Notes: a model not told the origin generated them from the sequence alone. A stretch of DNA of 64,000 bases from Citrobacter telavivensis (GCA_009363175.1 CP045205.1:4650001-4714000); one strand, 5' to 3'. Positions 15,469 through 28,470 are shown, counted from the first letter of the stretch. A program made the numbers and translations.

Positions 15469-16269
15469 TTACTGCTCAGGTTTGCCGGGACTGAATTCAA
15501 CGAGTAGCGGATTGTGATCGGATGCACGCGTGACCAGTACAGAAGCCTCGCTGACGTTCAGGCCACGATAAAAAACAAAATCCAGCGGGCGACCAAACGC
15601 GCGACGGCGCTGATCGTCAGTAAAACGTACCTGCCGCAGCGACATTTCACGCGCGAAGCGATACAGCGCATTCATGCGGCGTCGGCTCCAGGCATTGAAA
15701 TCTCCGGCCATAATCACCGGCCCACTGTGATGCGCAATCTGGTCACCGATTGGAAGTAACTGCTTACTATACACATCGACCCCCAGACTAAAGTTAACCG
15801 CATGAATGTTAACGACCATCAACAGTCGCGTATCTGGTAACGGATAGACAGTAACCAGCGCCGACTTCGCCAGTCGCAGGATAGGTTCACGCTCGCGAAG
15901 CGGGCAACAGTACACGGGATGCGCAGATGAGAGCGTCATCACGCCTGACGGATGCTGCGGCAGAACAAATGCTGGAACCTGATCGGCTGCCAGATAATTC
16001 GCCGTCGCAAACCTCACCAGCTCCGGCGTCGTCTGTGCTTCCTGTAACAACACCAGGTGCGCATCTTTGCCAAAATTCTTCAGCACCGAAAGCCATTCCG
16101 CTCGCTGCTGCTTAAAAATATTCCACACCAGGATACGGATCCGATCTTCACTGCTTAACGGCGCCCCGGCGGGTAATGCCTGGCCGATGCTCGAAAATGA
16201 CCCTGGCGGCAAAATCCGCTCAGCGGGTTGTCCGGCAACATAGCGCATGGCATAGGTGTTTTTTCGCAC
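15469..16269 (-). CDS. yafD: endonuclease/exonuclease/phosphatase family protein YafD
   Basis: This 266-residue protein has exactly the K-12 YafD length and near-identical sequence. It belongs to the EEP fold of metal-dependent phosphoesterases; the fold motifs VWNIFKQQRAEW, LLQEAQTT, GDFNAW and SDHNPLLVEF supply the Asn, Glu, Asp and His of the active site. Its substrate is not settled. It heads the yafD-yafE pair. Upstream lies a 131-base gap with a long palindrome and the end of the MFS gene. Confidence 0.92.
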   Translation of the reverse strand: MRKNTYAMRYVAGQPAERILPPGSFSSIGQALPAGAPLSSEDRIRILVWNIFKQQRAEWLSVLKNFGKDAHLVLLQEAQTTPELVRFATANYLAADQVPAFVLPQHPSGVMTLSSAHPVYCCPLREREPILRLAKSALVTVYPLPDTRLLMVVNIHAVNFSLGVDVYSKQLLPIGDQIAHHSGPVIMAGDFNAWSRRRMNALYRFAREMSLRQVRFTDDQRRRAFGRPLDFVFYRGLNVSEASVLVTRASDHNPLLVEFSPGKPEQ

Positions 16270-16296
16270 TTTTGACTTTCAAACCTCTGTAACGTC

Positions 16297-16320
16297 AACC
16301 AGTCCGGTGCCGGACTGGTT
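16297..16320. other. 11-base-arm palindrome between the MFS gene and yafD
   Basis: AACCAGTCCGG (16297-16307) and CCGGACTGGTT (16310-16320) are perfect arms separated by TG. It lies downstream of the MFS gene and upstream of yafD, so it could end the MFS transcript, although a T tract is missing on that strand. Confidence 0.5.
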
Positions 16321-16400
16321 CTTCTGTTATAGGGATTTTAGCTCACACTTTCAACGACCAATTGCAGATTGTTTTGTAAGCATGCGCTTACATCAAGACC

Positions 16401-17579
16401 TTAGCCCAGCACGGCAACGCGAGCGGGTTTATCCAGTCGACCGCTAACGCCTGTCAACAGAAAGGCCCCCAACACAATCAACGCCCCAATCCACGGAGTC
16501 TGTGCCAAACCAAAGTGTTCCACCGTCTGTCCACCAACAACGGAACCAATCGCAATCCCGATGTTAAAGGCCGCGATGTTAAGTCCGGATGCCACATCTA
16601 CCGCGTTCGGCGTAAATTGCTCGGCTTTTTGCACCACATAGACCTGCAGGCCCGGTACATTACCGAAGGCGAAGATCCCCATCACCAGTACTGTTGCCAG
16701 CGCGACATACTGCATAGAGGCAGTAAACTGAAAGACGATCAGCAGGACAAACAGTGCGGCGAAAATGAGTTTCAGTGCAGGCACCGCGCCATGTTTATCC
16801 GCCAGTTTTCCTCCCCAGATGTTGCCTACCGCCACCGATACGCCATAGCCTAATAAGATCCAGCTCACCGCGGCAGGTGAGAAACCGGCCAGATCCTGCA
16901 TTATCGGTGCCAGAAAGGTAAACGCGGTAAAGACGCCGCCATAGCCCAACGCTGTGATCGTATAGATGATCAGCAAACGTGGGTGCGTTAATACGCTCAT
17001 CTGGTCACGCAGTGTCGCCGCCGCGCGCCCTGGGATGTTCGCTGGAATAAGCCACTGGCTGCTGATCAATGCAATAACACCTAACACTGAAACCGCCAGG
17101 AACGTTTCGCGCCAGCCAAAATGCTGACCGATGAACGTCCCCAGAGGAACCCCGGTTACCAGAGCAACAGTCAGACCACCAAACATAATAGCGATGGCTG
17201 AAGCCGCTTTCTCTTTTGCCACCAGACTGGTGGCAATGGTGGAACCAATGGAGAAGAACACGCCATGAGCCAGACCGGTAAGCAAACGGGCCGCAATCAA
17301 GGTCATATAGCCAGGTGCCTGCCATGCCAGCAAATTCCCCGCCGTGAACAGCACCATCAGCGCAACCAGCAACTGCTTACGCGGCAGTCGACCGGTCAAC
17401 GCCGTTAGTACCGGTGCACCAATCGCCACGCCCAGAGCGTAGATGGAAACCAGCATTCCTGCAGAAGGCAGGGAGATGGCCAATTGTTCGGCAATTGTCG
17501 GCACCAGACCCACAATCACAAATTCGGTTGTGCCAATAGCAAAGGCACTTATTGTTAGCGCAAATAACGCCAGAGGCAT
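16401..17579 (-). CDS. MFS transporter, DHA1 drug/sugar efflux type
   Basis: This 392-residue protein has 12 predicted membrane segments and the DHA1 family features TTEFVIVGLVPTIA in segment 1, GRLPRKQLL in loop 2-3 and LTGLAHGVFFSIG in segment 4, as in AraJ/YdhP-type exporters. The substrate is unknown. No orthologue lies at this position in K-12, so this is a lineage-specific insertion in a conserved neighbourhood. It diverges from the LysR gene yafC with a 104-base gap, the classic layout of a regulator and its target, which suggests YafC may control it. Confidence 0.88.
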   Translation of the reverse strand: MPLALFALTISAFAIGTTEFVIVGLVPTIAEQLAISLPSAGMLVSIYALGVAIGAPVLTALTGRLPRKQLLVALMVLFTAGNLLAWQAPGYMTLIAARLLTGLAHGVFFSIGSTIATSLVAKEKAASAIAIMFGGLTVALVTGVPLGTFIGQHFGWRETFLAVSVLGVIALISSQWLIPANIPGRAAATLRDQMSVLTHPRLLIIYTITALGYGGVFTAFTFLAPIMQDLAGFSPAAVSWILLGYGVSVAVGNIWGGKLADKHGAVPALKLIFAALFVLLIVFQFTASMQYVALATVLVMGIFAFGNVPGLQVYVVQKAEQFTPNAVDVASGLNIAAFNIGIAIGSVVGGQTVEHFGLAQTPWIGALIVLGAFLLTGVSGRLDKPARVAVLG

Positions 17580-17683
17580 AAATCACTCCATATCATCAGT
17601 ATTCGGATGACACGCAGTATGCCGGGATGTTTTAATAACAAAAATATCCAAAATATCAATATAATTTTGCTTCAGGTGCAAAA

Positions 17684-18598
17684 ATGAAAGCAACCTCAGA
17701 AGAACTCGCCATTTTTGTTTCCGTGGTAGAAAGCGGAAGTTTCAGCCGGGCGGCGGAACAGTTAGGTCAGGCAAACTCTGCGGTAAGCCGGGCGGTCAAA
17801 AAGCTGGAAATGAAGCTCGGCGTGAGTTTACTCAACCGGACGACGCGGCAACTCAGTCTGACAGAAGAAGGCGAACGTTATTTTCGCCGCGTCCAGTCTT
17901 TGTTACAGGAGATGGCGGCAGCAGAGACGGAAATCATGGAGACACGCAATACTCCACGCGGTGTGCTGCGTATTGACGCCGCCACGCCGGTGATGCTGCA
18001 CTTTCTGATGCCGTTAATAAAGCCTTTCCGCGAACGTTATCCGGAAATTACCCTTTCTCTTGTCTCCTCTGAAACCTTCATCAACCTGATCGAGAGGAAA
18101 GTCGATGTTGCAATCCGGGCGGGCACGCTGACGGATTCCAGTCTGCGCGCCCGACCGCTATTTACCAGCTATCGGAAGATTATCGCCTCGCCAGACTACC
18201 TTGATCGCTTTGGTAGGCCAGAAACGGTCGAAGAACTGAAGGAACACCTGTGTCTGGGCTTCACCGAACCCGTGTCGCTAAACACCTGGCCCATTGCCTG
18301 CAACGATGGCCAACTTCACGAGATTGCATGTGGAATTTCGTCAAACAGCGGCGAAACGCTTAAACAACTATGCCTCAGTGGAAACGGCATTGCCTGCCTG
18401 TCAGACTATATGATTGATCGGGAAATCGCACGGGGTGAACTGGTGGAACTGATGGCAAATAAACGCTTGCCTGTGGAGATGCCATTCAGCGCGGTCTATT
18501 ACAGCGATCGTGCCGTGAGTACGCGTATTCGAGCCTTTATCGACTTTCTGAGTGAACATATAAAAACAGCTCCCGGAGGAGCTGTCAAAGAGGGTTAA
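17684..18598 (+). CDS. yafC: LysR-family transcriptional regulator YafC
   Basis: This 304-residue protein has the N-terminal winged helix-turn-helix of LysR regulators (FSRAAEQLGQANSAVSRAVKKLE, residues about 22-44) and a periplasmic-binding-like effector domain from about residue 90. Length and sequence match K-12 YafC. No regulon is firmly known to me. Here it sits divergent from an MFS exporter that K-12 lacks. Its last codons contain the terminator hairpin of the converging dkgB gene. Confidence 0.92.
   Translation: MKATSEELAIFVSVVESGSFSRAAEQLGQANSAVSRAVKKLEMKLGVSLLNRTTRQLSLTEEGERYFRRVQSLLQEMAAAETEIMETRNTPRGVLRIDAATPVMLHFLMPLIKPFRERYPEITLSLVSSETFINLIERKVDVAIRAGTLTDSSLRARPLFTSYRKIIASPDYLDRFGRPETVEELKEHLCLGFTEPVSLNTWPIACNDGQLHEIACGISSNSGETLKQLCLSGNGIACLSDYMIDREIARGELVELMANKRLPVEMPFSAVYYSDRAVSTRIRAFIDFLSEHIKTAPGGAVKEG
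18561..18585 (-). terminator. rho-independent terminator of dkgB, inside the 3' end of yafC
   Basis: On the minus strand ACAGCTCC, loop TCCG, GGAGCTGT runs into TTTTTA. It lies 35 bases past the dkgB stop, within the last codons of yafC. Confidence 0.85.
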
Positions 18599-18619
18599 AG
18601 GCACTCAGGGGTTACTCTA

Positions 18620-19423
18620 TTAATCCCACTGTGGCGCCAGACCTTCCGGGCTTACCAGACGATCGTTGCAATCCAGAGCAGCGATCGCTTTTTTATCTTC
18701 GGCATCTAACGTCAGATCCAACGCCAGCAGGTTGCTCGCCAGGTTTTCACGCTTAGTCGATGACGGAATGACCGAATAACCTTCCCCCATTGCCCATGCC
18801 AGGATCACCTGGGCAGCGGTGGCATTGTGTTTCGTTGCGATACGGGCAATCACATCATCTTTCAGTGCTTTACCATACGCCAGCGTCATGTAAGAGGTGA
18901 TGTGGATACCGTGCTCCTTCGCCCAGTTAACCACTTTACCATTTTGCAGGTATGGGGACAGTTCGATCTGGTTGGTCGCGATGTTTTCAGCGCCAACCGC
19001 AGCAATGGCTTTTTCCATCAGCGGAATGGTGAAGTTAGAGATACCGATTTCACGCGTCAGCCCCTGCTTTTTCGCTTCCAGCAGCGCCTGCATGAATTCT
19101 TCAACCGAAACGGCATCGTTCGGAGAAGGCCAGTGGATCAGCGTCAAATCAACATAATCAGTACGCAGTTTTTTCAGGCTCTCTTTCAGGCTGGGGATCA
19201 GCTTGTCTTTGCTCAGATTCTCAATCCAGATCTTGGTCGTGATGTACAGTTCATTGCGCGGAACACCGCTCTCAGCAATCGCCTGACCAACTGCAGCTTC
19301 ATTATCATAGATTTGTGCAGTATCGACAGCGCGGTAACCGAGCTCCAGAGCCGTTTTTACAGATGCAATAACCACATCGTCCTTAAGACGGAAGGTACCT
19401 AAACCAAATGCAGGGATAGTCAT
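18620..19423 (-). CDS. dkgB: 2,5-diketo-D-gluconate reductase B (aldo-keto reductase)
   Basis: DkgB is a cytoplasmic NADPH-dependent aldo-keto reductase that reduces 2,5-diketogluconate and methylglyoxal-type carbonyls. The 267-residue protein has the aldo-keto reductase catalytic tetrad blocks: VDTAQIYDNE (Asp and Tyr), TTKIW (Lys) and LIHWPSP (His). The cofactor-binding C-terminal block IPSSTKRENLASN is also present. It lies directly downstream of aspU in genome order and converges on yafC, as in K-12. Confidence 0.94.
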   Translation of the reverse strand: MTIPAFGLGTFRLKDDVVIASVKTALELGYRAVDTAQIYDNEAAVGQAIAESGVPRNELYITTKIWIENLSKDKLIPSLKESLKKLRTDYVDLTLIHWPSPNDAVSVEEFMQALLEAKKQGLTREIGISNFTIPLMEKAIAAVGAENIATNQIELSPYLQNGKVVNWAKEHGIHITSYMTLAYGKALKDDVIARIATKHNATAAQVILAWAMGEGYSVIPSSTKRENLASNLLALDLTLDAEDKKAIAALDCNDRLVSPEGLAPQWD

Positions 19424-19548
19424 AATAATTCCTCTTTAATTCATCGTGTTCGTTAACTGGGAGGATTATGACGTTTTACGTTGTGCGGAAAAAGAGCGGA
19501 AAAAGCAGAGGATTTTTGCGTTTTTAGCAATAATGGGATTTCAGACAA

Positions 19549-19578
19549 AGAAAAAGCCCTGAGCGTTAACTCAGGGCT
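19549..19578 (-). terminator. rho-independent terminator of the rRNA operon and aspU
   Basis: On the minus strand AGCCCTGAG, loop TTAACG, CTCAGGGCT runs into TTTTTCTTT. It follows aspU and ends the rrn transcript. Confidence 0.92.
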
Positions 19579-19587
19579 CTTAATAAG

Positions 19588-19664
19588 TGGCGGAACGGAC
19601 GGGACTCGAACCCGCGACCCCCTGCGTGACAGGCAGGTATTCTAACCAACTGAACTACCGCTCC
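19588..19664 (-). tRNA. aspU: tRNA-Asp (anticodon GTC), distal gene of the rRNA operon
   Basis: This 77-base copy is identical to aspV at 10154. It lies 53 bases after the 5S gene and is read as the last gene of the operon. Confidence 0.97.
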
Positions 19665-19717
19665 ACCGAATTTTTCTACAACCACTGATTTTTACACCAG
19701 TTTACTGCTTAATTTGA

Positions 19718-19836
19718 TGCCTGGCAGTTCCCTACTCTCACATGGGGAGACCCCACACTACCATCGGCGCTACGGCGTTTCACTTCTGAGTTCGGCATGG
19801 GGTCAGGTGGGACCACCGCGCTACAGCCGCCAGGCA
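19718..19836 (-). rRNA. rrf: 5S ribosomal RNA
   Basis: The gene begins TGCCTGGCGGC and ends in the complementary GCCAGGCAT, with the conserved CCGAACTCAGAAG segment between. I count 119 bases against the usual 120, the difference falling in the loop after CTCCCCATG. Boundaries may be off by a base. Confidence 0.95.
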
Positions 19837-19933
19837 AATTCTGTTTTATCACCCCGCTTCCACGAAGTGACATAATCTGTTATCAAGCTGAACTGAAATT
19901 CTCTCAAATCCGCCAAAACATCTTCGGCGTTGT

Positions 19934-22840
<2,907 letters not shown>

Positions 22841-23072
22841 TCACAACCCGAAGATGTTTCGTAAAACACCGTCAGTGTTGTGAAAATTTGAGAGACTCGA
22901 ACACACATTAACTGTGTGTCGTTTCAATTTTCAGCTTGATCCAGATTTTTAAAGAGCAAATATCTCAAACATGACTCTGAAGTCAGTTTTGAGATATTAA
23001 GGCAGGTGACTTTCACTCACAAACCAGCAAGTGGCGTCCCCTGGGAGGTTTGCACCTCATCAGTTTGAACGC

Positions 23073-23148
23073 TGGCGTCCCCTAGGGGATTCGAACCCCT
23101 GTTACCGCCGTGAAAGGGCGGTGTCCTGGGCCTCTAGACGAAGGGGAC
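23073..23148 (-). tRNA. gltV: tRNA-Glu (anticodon TTC) in the 16S-23S spacer
   Basis: The 76-base gene starts GTCCCCTTCGTCTAGAGG and ends with encoded CCA; the anticodon is TTC in CCTTTCACG. It is the only spacer tRNA of this operon. The choice among glt gene names is arbitrary, since the locus is rrnH-like. Confidence 0.93.
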
Positions 23149-23233
23149 ACTGAAGTCTCAATCGCAAGACGCCTTGCTATTCACTTTTCATCAGACAATC
23201 TGTGTGGACACTACAAAGGCAGGTTCTTTAAGG

Positions 23234-24775
<1,542 letters not shown>

Positions 24776-24958
24776 AAGTTTGATGCTCGTAGAATTAAAC
24801 TTCGTAATGAATTACGTGTTCACTCTTTGAGACTTGGTATTCATTTATTGTCCGAAGACATTAAGAATCCATGTCACTTTGAGTGCCCACACAGATTGTC
24901 TGATAAATTGTTAAAGAGCAGTTGCGACGCGCTTTAGCGCTCTGTCGCGAGGTCCCGT

Positions 24959-24986
24959 ATATTACGTTTTCCTCTTTCAGAGTCAA
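24959..24986 (-). promoter_or_regulatory. rRNA operon promoter P2
   Basis: On the minus strand TTGACT, 16 bases, TAATAT matches a strong sigma-70 promoter at the expected distance upstream of the leader, which carries a boxA-type TGCTCTTTAACA sequence. Confidence 0.8.
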
Positions 24987-25067
24987 TCTTTTTTCAGGAT
25001 TTTTCTCTTCAATCTCACTGGCGTTTTTCTGTGAAGTGATTCACATCCGCCGTGTCGATGGAGGCGC

Positions 25068-25095
25068 ATTATAGGGGGTCGACTCAGGAAGACAA
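25068..25095 (-). promoter_or_regulatory. rRNA operon promoter P1
   Basis: On the minus strand TTGTCT, 16 bases, TATAAT is followed by the GCGCC discriminator typical of stringently controlled rRNA promoters. An AT-rich stretch just upstream could be the UP element. The 369 bases from 24776 to 25144 hold only this promoter-leader region and no gene. Confidence 0.85.
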
Positions 25096-25144
25096 GCGGA
25101 AAAATGCAGATTTATTTCAACCGCTCACCTTTTAACCACAATGC

Positions 25145-25711
25145 TTATTTTTGCTGCTTTTTGATCGCCGATGGCAGGTCAGCAAGGCTATTTAATACCC
25201 AATCGGCCGCATTTTCTGCTTCCGGGGTGATCGGCTTGCCGGTACGAACTAACACTTTTGTCCCGACTCCTGCCGCGGCAGCCGCCTGCATATCTTCTAA
25301 TTTGTCGCCCACCATATAAGACGCTGCCATATCAATGTGCAGGAAATCGCGGGCCGAGATCAGCATCCCCGGATGCGGTTTACGGCAATCGCAGACCTGG
25401 CGGTACTCTTCCACGCTGCCCTGCGGATGGTGCGGACAGTAATAGATACCATCGAGGTCGACATCGCGATCGGCCAGCGACCAGTCCATCCACTCTGTTA
25501 ATGTCTCAAACTGCGCTTCGGTAAATTTGCCGCGCGCAATCCCTGACTGGTTGGTGACAACCACCAGCGCATAGCCCAGGGTTTTAAGCTCGCGCATGGC
25601 ATCAATAACACCTTCGATAAATTCGAACTCGTCGATTTCATGTACGTAGCCGTGATCGACATTAATTGTACCGTCACGGTCGAGAAAAATTGCGGGTACG
25701 GACTTTGCCAC
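25145..25711 (-). CDS. gmhB: D-glycero-beta-D-manno-heptose 1,7-bisphosphate 7-phosphatase
   Basis: GmhB removes the 7-phosphate in ADP-heptose synthesis for the lipopolysaccharide inner core. The 188-residue HAD-superfamily protein has the nucleophile motif FLDRDGTIN, the VTNQSG block and a Cys-rich zinc loop (CPHHPQG then CDCRKP), followed by GDKLEDM. It lies upstream of the rRNA operon on the same strand, as in K-12. Confidence 0.96.
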   Translation of the reverse strand: MAKSVPAIFLDRDGTINVDHGYVHEIDEFEFIEGVIDAMRELKTLGYALVVVTNQSGIARGKFTEAQFETLTEWMDWSLADRDVDLDGIYYCPHHPQGSVEEYRQVCDCRKPHPGMLISARDFLHIDMAASYMVGDKLEDMQAAAAAGVGTKVLVRTGKPITPEAENAADWVLNSLADLPSAIKKQQK

Positions 25712-25801
25712 CTTTTATAGCTCCTGAATAAGGCATGTAGCGCTAGTATCGCATGTTTCGGCAGGCAAGAAAGTGCTCATCGTAGAAACCCTGATTGATT
25801 T

Positions 25802-25825
25802 AGACGTCTGGATGCCTTAACATCC
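25802..25825 (+). promoter_or_regulatory. tandem MetJ boxes upstream of metNIQ
   Basis: AGACGTCT at 25802-25809 is a perfect met box, followed directly by two weaker eight-base boxes (GGATGCCT and TAACATCC). This implies repression by MetJ with S-adenosylmethionine. The metN start lies 75 bases downstream. Confidence 0.85.
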
Positions 25826-25900
25826 ATTTTGTTGACGGCTTTTGACCGCATCAGACAGACGAAAATGCCACGGTAACTTCATTACGATAATAAATAATCA

Positions 25901-26932
25901 ATGATTAAACTTTCGAGTATCACCAAAGTGTTCCATCAGGGGACTCACACCATTCAGGCGTTGAACAACGTTAGCCTGCATGTCCCTGCCGGACAAATTT
26001 ATGGCGTTATCGGTGCCTCAGGAGCCGGTAAAAGCACACTGATCCGCTGCGTAAACCTGCTGGAGCGCCCGACGGAAGGGAGCGTTCAGGTCGGTGGACA
26101 AGAGCTGACCACGCTATCTGAATCTGAGCTAACCAAAGCGCGTCGCCAGATTGGCATGATTTTCCAGCACTTTAACCTGCTGTCCTCCCGTACCGTTTTT
26201 GGTAACGTCGCTCTGCCACTGGAACTCGACAACACGCCGAAAGAAGAGGTTAAGCGTCGCGTGACAGAACTGCTCGATCTCGTGGGACTGGGTGATAAGC
26301 ACGACAGCTACCCTGCAAACCTGTCCGGTGGTCAGAAGCAGCGTGTCGCCATCGCCCGTGCGCTGGCAAGCCAGCCCAAAGTACTGCTGTGCGACGAAGC
26401 CACCAGCGCGCTGGATCCTGCCACCACTCGCTCCATCCTCGAACTGCTGAAAGACATTAACCGTCGTCTTGGCCTGACCATTCTGCTGATTACGCACGAG
26501 ATGGACGTGGTTAAGCGGATCTGCGACTGCGTGGCCGTTATCAGTAATGGTGAACTGATTGAGCAAGATACCGTCAGCGAAGTGTTTTCACACCCAAAAA
26601 CGCCTCTGGCGCAAAAGTTTATTCAGTCAACGCTGCACCTGGATATTCCGGAAGATTATCTGGCGCGGCTCAAGGCGGAATCGACAGCCGACAGCGTCCC
26701 GATGCTACGCATGGAATTTACCGGTCAGTCGGTTGATGCTCCGCTGCTTTCCGAAACGGCGCGCCGCTTTAACGTGAATAACAACATTATCAGCGCGCAG
26801 ATGGATTACGCTGGCGGCGTGAAGTTCGGCATCATGCTGACTGAAATGCACGGCACACAAGAAGAAACGCAGGCCGCAATTGCCTGGCTGCAAGAACACC
26901 ATGTAAAAGTAGAGGTACTGGGTTATGTCTGA
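25901..26932 (+). CDS. metN: methionine ABC importer ATP-binding protein
   Basis: MetN powers high-affinity uptake of D- and L-methionine with MetI and MetQ. The 343-residue protein has Walker A (GASGAGKST), the signature LSGGQKQR, Walker B (VLLCDEATSALD) and the switch histidine in LITHEMD. A C-terminal NIL domain, from about residue 265, binds methionine and inhibits transport. Its stop overlaps metI by eight bases, and MetJ boxes lie upstream. Confidence 0.97.
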   Translation: MIKLSSITKVFHQGTHTIQALNNVSLHVPAGQIYGVIGASGAGKSTLIRCVNLLERPTEGSVQVGGQELTTLSESELTKARRQIGMIFQHFNLLSSRTVFGNVALPLELDNTPKEEVKRRVTELLDLVGLGDKHDSYPANLSGGQKQRVAIARALASQPKVLLCDEATSALDPATTRSILELLKDINRRLGLTILLITHEMDVVKRICDCVAVISNGELIEQDTVSEVFSHPKTPLAQKFIQSTLHLDIPEDYLARLKAESTADSVPMLRMEFTGQSVDAPLLSETARRFNVNNNIISAQMDYAGGVKFGIMLTEMHGTQEETQAAIAWLQEHHVKVEVLGYV

Positions 26933-27578
26933 GCCGATGATGTGGCTGCTGGTTCGTGGCGTCTGGGAAACGCTGGCGATGACCTTCGTATCGGGTTTCT
27001 TTGGTTTTGTGATCGGTCTACCCGTTGGCGTACTGCTATACGTGACGCGCCCCGGACAAATCATTGAGAACGCGAAGCTCTACCGCACCCTGTCTGCGGT
27101 TGTGAACATCTTCCGTTCGATTCCGTTCATTATTCTGCTGGTATGGATGATTCCGTTCACTCGCGTAATTGTCGGGACGTCAATCGGTTTGCAGGCCGCG
27201 ATTGTCCCACTCACCGTCGGTGCTGCGCCATTTATCGCGCGTATGGTGGAAAACGCCCTGCTCGAAATCCCGACGGGGCTGATTGAAGCCTCGCGCGCAA
27301 TGGGCGCAACACCGCTGCAAATTGTACGCAAAGTGCTGCTGCCGGAAGCCCTACCAGGGCTGGTGAACGCGGCGACCATTACGCTGATTACACTGGTCGG
27401 CTATTCCGCTATGGGGGGTGCCGTGGGTGCCGGCGGTCTTGGACAGATAGGCTATCAGTACGGCTACATTGGATACAATGCTACTGTTATGAATACGGTA
27501 CTGGTATTACTCGTTGTTCTGGTTTATTTAATTCAGTTCGCGGGCGATCGCATCGTCCGGACTGTGACGCACAAGTAA
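26925..27578 (+). CDS. metI: methionine ABC importer permease
   Basis: This 217-residue inner-membrane protein has five hydrophobic segments and the ABC permease EAA loop (EASRAMGATPLQIVRKVLLPEALPG written in part: EASRAMGATP). It forms the channel with MetN. The start overlaps the metN end, so translation is coupled. Length matches K-12. Confidence 0.97.
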   Translation: MSEPMMWLLVRGVWETLAMTFVSGFFGFVIGLPVGVLLYVTRPGQIIENAKLYRTLSAVVNIFRSIPFIILLVWMIPFTRVIVGTSIGLQAAIVPLTVGAAPFIARMVENALLEIPTGLIEASRAMGATPLQIVRKVLLPEALPGLVNAATITLITLVGYSAMGGAVGAGGLGQIGYQYGYIGYNATVMNTVLVLLVVLVYLIQFAGDRIVRTVTHK

Positions 27579-27617
27579 CGTTCTACAAAACACAAATATC
27601 ACATTAAGGAAATAAGC

Positions 27618-28433
27618 ATGGCGTTCAAATTCAAAACCATTGCGGCAGTAGGCGCCCTGATTGGTTCACTGGCACTCGTGGGTTGCGGTCAGGATGAAAA
27701 AGATCCAAACCACATCAAAGTCGGCGTGATTGTCGGTGCGGAACAACAGGTTGCTGAAGTCGCACAAAAAGTCGCAAAAGAAAAATACGGTCTGGACGTT
27801 GAGCTGGTGACCTTCAATGACTACGTTCTGCCGAACGAAGCGCTGAGCAAAGGCGATATCGATGCCAACGCCTTCCAGCACAAACCGTATCTGGATCAGC
27901 AGATCAAAGATCGCGGGTACAAACTGGTTGCCGCAGGTAATACCTTCGTTTATCCGATTGCTGGCTACTCAAAAAAAATCAAATCTCTGGATGAACTTCA
28001 GGATGGCGCACAGGTAGCGGTTCCGAACGATCCGACCAACCTGGGCCGTTCCCTGCTGCTGCTACAGAAAGTGGGTTTGATCAAACTGAAAGATGGCGTA
28101 GGCCTGCTGCCGACTTCACTGGATATCGTCGGAAATCCGAAAAATCTGAAAATCGTCGAACTGGAAGCCCCGCAACTGCCGCGTTCTCTTGATGATGCGC
28201 AGATTGCCCTGGCGGTGATCAACACGACCTATGCCAGCCAGATCAACCTGACGCCGGCAAAAGACGGTATCTTTGTTGAAGATAAAGATTCCCCGTACGT
28301 TAACCTGATCGTGACCCGTGAAGATAACAAAGACGCGGAGAACGTGAAGAAATTCGTCCAGGCTTATCAGTCTGACGAAGTTTACGAAGCCGCAAACAAA
28401 GTCTTCAACGGTGGCGCTGTTAAGGGCTGGTAA
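27618..28433 (+). CDS. metQ: methionine-binding lipoprotein
   Basis: MetQ is the lipid-anchored periplasmic receptor of the importer. The 271-residue precursor has a signal peptide ending in LVGC, with Cys23 as lipidation site, then the NlpA-family fold (IKVGVIVGAEQQ, ANAFQHKPYLD, VPNDPTNLGRSL). It starts 39 bases after metI with AAGGAAA upstream. A terminator follows. Confidence 0.97.
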   Translation: MAFKFKTIAAVGALIGSLALVGCGQDEKDPNHIKVGVIVGAEQQVAEVAQKVAKEKYGLDVELVTFNDYVLPNEALSKGDIDANAFQHKPYLDQQIKDRGYKLVAAGNTFVYPIAGYSKKIKSLDELQDGAQVAVPNDPTNLGRSLLLLQKVGLIKLKDGVGLLPTSLDIVGNPKNLKIVELEAPQLPRSLDDAQIALAVINTTYASQINLTPAKDGIFVEDKDSPYVNLIVTREDNKDAENVKKFVQAYQSDEVYEAANKVFNGGAVKGW

Positions 28434-28470
28434 TTTTTAGGCGCTTTTCACAATCTGTAATATCATTCAG

